NCBI GenBank assembly: GCA_964388665.1
Contig: CAYMBJ010000016.1
Coordinates: 1-62,511, forward strand
Direction: 5' to 3'
DNA length: 62,511 nt
Origin: CALCCV01 sp964388665
GTDB lineage: Bacteria > Bdellovibrionota > Bdellovibrionia > Bdellovibrionales > Bdellovibrionaceae
Positions 60,352-62,511 of this stretch are shown here, piece by piece. The position numbers and the translations under genes were made by a program. The notes under the pieces are model-generated. The model ran no database searches, was not told where the DNA came from, and was given only the letters and a program-made list of their open reading frames with translations. How positions within the stretch are numbered: position 1 is the first letter of the stretch; each line of letters begins with the position of its first letter.

Positions 60352-62067
60352 CTATCGGCCAGCGGGGAGCGCCGGCGGCAATCGCGATAGATTTTGCGAT
60401 TCGCTCGGCGACAAGAAAATATCCTCCAAAGCCTCAATCAATGCGAAGTTCGCATTGTAAATTTCACGGTTAACATTGAGGAAGGTCGCCACCTGTTTGC
60501 TCATTTCATGATTGGTTCGCGTGGCGCTGTAAATCCACTCGTTGGCATTTCGATAGGCACTCTCATTGCCAGAAAGAATTGATGCCAACTCCTCAAATTG
60601 AGCTTTGCCTTTTTTGTTTTGCAAAAATTGATACAATCTCTTTTGCACTGATAGATATTCCTTTTGTAGTTCTTCAATAAGATGCTCGACCACCTCGGAG
60701 ACAGACTGTCGAAAATCCTTTATATTGTGTTGTATATCTTTTGTGGATTTTGCAGATTGAACACCGTTTCTCAATGCCAGAATGTATTGATTGAGGGTCG
60801 CGGACTCCTCTGGATCTAACTTTTCTTGCTGGAGCTGAACAAAGTACTCGAGGAGCTCGCCCTCGATCGTCTTGATCTGTTCGTAATCTTCTGCCGAATG
60901 ATCATCGCTCAATAGATTTTTTAAAAACACATATTTTCGTTTCCTGTCACCCGCACCCTCGTCTGTGGCAAACCCCATGAGCTTCGAATTGAATTCAAAC
61001 ACCTTCATCGCAAAATGATTCAGCTCCAGTCGAATGGCCTCGATAGAAGCCTCTGGCAGCTCAGTTCCAACTCTGTGAATGTATAGGCATGCCTGACCTT
61101 TGTGCCCCTGAAAAAATCGATTCAAAAAATTTTCAAAAACTCCCAACAGTGGAAAAAACACGACAATTCCGAGAGCATTGAAACCGCTGTGAAACGCGAC
61201 CAGAGCAAAGAGTGGATCCGTTATTTGCAGATACGTATGAATAAGCAATAGGAAGGGTTTAACAAGCGCAAGCGCCATGACTGCTGTGCTAACATTAAAA
61301 AAGAAATGCGCCAAGCCAACACGCTTTTTAACCGCCGCCCCCTGCATCGACGCGAGAAGTCCGGTGATCGTGGTTCCCAAGTCAGCGCCAACAACAATAT
61401 AAGCTGCCATCTCCAGAGTGATAACATCTGCAAAAAGCGCACTGAGGGCAATGGTCATCATTGCTGAACTGGACTGAATGACTGAGGTCACAATCAAACC
61501 AAACAAAAAAAACGCGAGGAGCCCGTACTTTTCGAGTTCACGAACATCGACAACAGTTGCAAGCTGGCTCATTCCCTCCTTCATAAATCCAAGGCCCAAA
61601 AGCAGCAGGCCGATGGCAATGATAAATCCAAAAAGATGATAAAAAAAGTTTCGCCTATTGATAAAAATCAGACCGAGGCTTCCTATGGCGATTATGTGGA
61701 AAGCCAAAGTATCAATTTTCAAACTAAAGCCAAATGAGCTGACGAGCCATCCAGTCAAGGTCGTGCCAAGATTGGCCCCCAAAATGATTCCGAGTGAATT
61801 TGACAGGCTAATGATTCCAGCCCCAGCAAAGGCAATGACCATAAGCAAAACAATGGAGCTGCTTTGCAAAATGGCCGTAGTTATGGCACCATTTAAAATA
61901 GCCAAAAATCGATTTGTTGAATACTTTCTCAGAAACAGTTTGAACCTCTTGCCGGCCAATTCCTTGAGAGCATCTTCAACCCGTGTCATGCCATAAAGAA
62001 ACAGCCCAAGGCCCGCAAAGAACTTCCAATAATCCAAAACCTCCAGCAAAGGCCCAGTCTCAGACAT
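60352..62067 (-). CDS. Na/phosphate cotransporter family protein (NptA/YjbB-like)
   Basis: 571 aa inner-membrane transporter. Two Na/Pi-cotransporter repeats: GAITTAILQSSSIVLLMVIA with GIILGANLGTTLTGWL, and LIVTSVIQSSSAMMTIALSA with YIVVGADLGTTITGLLAS; the QSSS and GANxGTT motifs are the family signature. About eight to ten helices lead to residue 320. The C-terminal ~240 residues are a cytoplasmic PhoU-like helical domain. ATG 62067 follows GAGGCGTGCA, better than the TTG at 62079. It lies 12 bases after the VIT-like fragment. Phosphate export or uptake is the expected role. Confidence 0.9.
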   Translation of the reverse strand: MSETGPLLEVLDYWKFFAGLGLFLYGMTRVEDALKELAGKRFKLFLRKYSTNRFLAILNGAITTAILQSSSIVLLMVIAFAGAGIISLSNSLGIILGANLGTTLTGWLVSSFGFSLKIDTLAFHIIAIGSLGLIFINRRNFFYHLFGFIIAIGLLLLGLGFMKEGMSQLATVVDVRELEKYGLLAFFLFGLIVTSVIQSSSAMMTIALSALFADVITLEMAAYIVVGADLGTTITGLLASMQGAAVKKRVGLAHFFFNVSTAVMALALVKPFLLLIHTYLQITDPLFALVAFHSGFNALGIVVFFPLLGVFENFLNRFFQGHKGQACLYIHRVGTELPEASIEAIRLELNHFAMKVFEFNSKLMGFATDEGAGDRKRKYVFLKNLLSDDHSAEDYEQIKTIEGELLEYFVQLQQEKLDPEESATLNQYILALRNGVQSAKSTKDIQHNIKDFRQSVSEVVEHLIEELQKEYLSVQKRLYQFLQNKKGKAQFEELASILSGNESAYRNANEWIYSATRTNHEMSKQVATFLNVNREIYNANFALIEALEDIFLSPSESQNLSRLPPALPAGR

Positions 62068-62079
62068 TGCACGCCTCAA

Positions 62080-62385
62080 TCATTGGACGATTTCCTTTAA
62101 AATGAAACCCACGGTATAGGCCAATGCCGCTGCGGCCGTCCCTATTGACAAGGTCTTTATTCCAGAAATCCAAAACTGCTCAGTTGTCCAGCGACTCTTT
62201 AGCGAGCCCACCAAAAAGAAGGCCGCTCCAGTCATTGCACACGCACCGGCAAACGAATGAGTCGCACCAAAAATAAATGGCAACATTGGAATCACACCAA
62301 CGATTAAAAAGGCCATGAATGTTGAAAATCCTGATTTCAGAGGAGAACGAAGTTCCGCAGCGAATCCGTACTCTTCTCTGACCAT
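62080..62385 (-). CDS. VIT/CCC1-family membrane protein, 5' part missing
   Basis: Only the C-terminal part of an iron/manganese-transporter-like protein is present (101 aa from ATG 62385; families are ~230 aa). Visible: FMVREEYGFAAELRSPLKSG, then FSTFMAFLIVGVIPMLPFIF and two more helices. The frame stays open upstream through EDRQRWIEF, which also matches the VIT pattern (xxxWxDFMMRxExGL), up to a TAA in the centre of the perfect inverted repeat at 62419-62492. So the coding part upstream of 62418 is lost or separated by that element. There is no ribosome site at 62385. Probably a truncated gene. Confidence 0.65.
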   Translation of the reverse strand: MVREEYGFAAELRSPLKSGFSTFMAFLIVGVIPMLPFIFGATHSFAGACAMTGAAFFLVGSLKSRWTTEQFWISGIKTLSIGTAAAALAYTVGFILKEIVQ

Positions 62386-62418
62386 AAACTCAATCCACCT
62401 TTGACGATCTTCAACAAT

Positions 62419-62492
62419 TAACAGGCTCCTGAAAAACTCATAATTTTTTGATTTTTAAATCAAAAAATTATGAGTTTTTCAGGAGCCTGTTA
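62419..62492. repeat. Perfect 36-bp inverted repeat, MITE-like
   Basis: Arms 62419-62454 and 62457-62492 are exactly complementary, with only TT between them. The arms begin TAACAGGCTCCTG and include ATAATTTTTTGATTT. The ends TA...TA would fit a TA target duplication as made by IS630/mariner-type MITEs, although any palindrome with these ends would show it. It cuts the VIT-like reading frame. It is 19 bases from the window end, so a fold-back assembly artefact must also be considered. Confidence 0.85.
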
Positions 62493-62511
62493 GTTGAGAT
62501 CAACCCCCCTC

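Noticed and set aside
1..62511. tRNA, rRNA, riboswitch or complete insertion sequence
   Set aside because: Looked for T-loop, rRNA-like and transposase-like sequence and saw none that I could support by eye.

Overview
The window looks like a chromosomal piece of a Gram-negative, Deltaproteobacteria-like bacterium, most probably Bdellovibrionota or a relative. Support: lipoproteins, several beta-barrel outer-membrane proteins, a TolC/MacAB-type exporter, an AgmX/PglI C-terminal protein, a Ser/Thr kinase with a PEGA domain, and an MreC-MreD-PBP2-RodA elongasome operon. Codon use and base composition look even to the eye. No rRNA, tRNA, phage genes, CRISPR array or complete IS was recognised. 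The lineage call is inference from gene content only.

Region 1 (1-15.4 kb) is a surface-glycan locus. On the minus strand a UDP-HexNAc 6-dehydrogenase is followed by a GT4 glycosyltransferase that runs off the window. On the plus strand are a CoaC-like flavoprotein and then a tightly coupled operon: ABC exporter, ATP-grasp-like ligase, NodB-like deacetylase, MurG-like (COG4671-type) transferase, GT4 transferase, second MurG-like transferase. A UDP-hexuronate epimerase, UDP-glucose dehydrogenase, a permuted-papain-like protein and an exported protein follow. The set suggests synthesis, modification and flipping of a uronic-acid-containing glycan or glycolipid of unknown structure.

Region 2 (15.4-19.9 kb) is a TolC-MacA-MacB-like tripartite exporter. 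The adaptor has almost no alpha-hairpin, and a fossil piece of a second tolC lies between tolC and macA. Region 3 (19.9-26.8 kb) holds an exported unknown, a 3D-domain lipoprotein, a spore-photoproduct-lyase-like radical SAM protein with an overlapping unknown partner, a divergent HAD/App1-like protein, a complex repeat, an AgmX/PglI-type protein and SecG. Region 4 (26.9-35.1 kb) is largely housekeeping: Tmk, HolB, a TatD-type nuclease, GAPDH and PGK, plus an exported HExxH protein, exported unknowns and an OmpA lipoprotein.

Region 5 (35.1-42.1 kb) has a degenerate pterin-synthase-like protein behind PpiD (minus strand), divergent from mreC-mreD-mrdA-rodA. Region 6 (42.1-48.4 kb) has a PL6-like polysaccharide-lyase lipoprotein with an FG-GAP-like N-terminus, and an apparently complete two-gene ovothiol pathway (OvoA plus a PLP lyase). 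Region 7 (48.4-54.6 kb) has a FadL/PorV-like barrel, CoaE, a Ser/Thr kinase and an acyl-CoA synthetase.

Region 8 (54.6-62.5 kb) is the most accessory: an exported methyltransferase-like protein, a probable frameshifted gene, a metallo-beta-lactamase-fold lipoprotein with altered zinc ligands divergent from a cupin-AraC regulator, an HTH-isochorismatase fusion with an altered catalytic Asp, an exported protein ending in a perfect hairpin, a Na/Pi cotransporter, and a VIT/CCC1-family fragment cut off by a perfect 36-bp inverted repeat.
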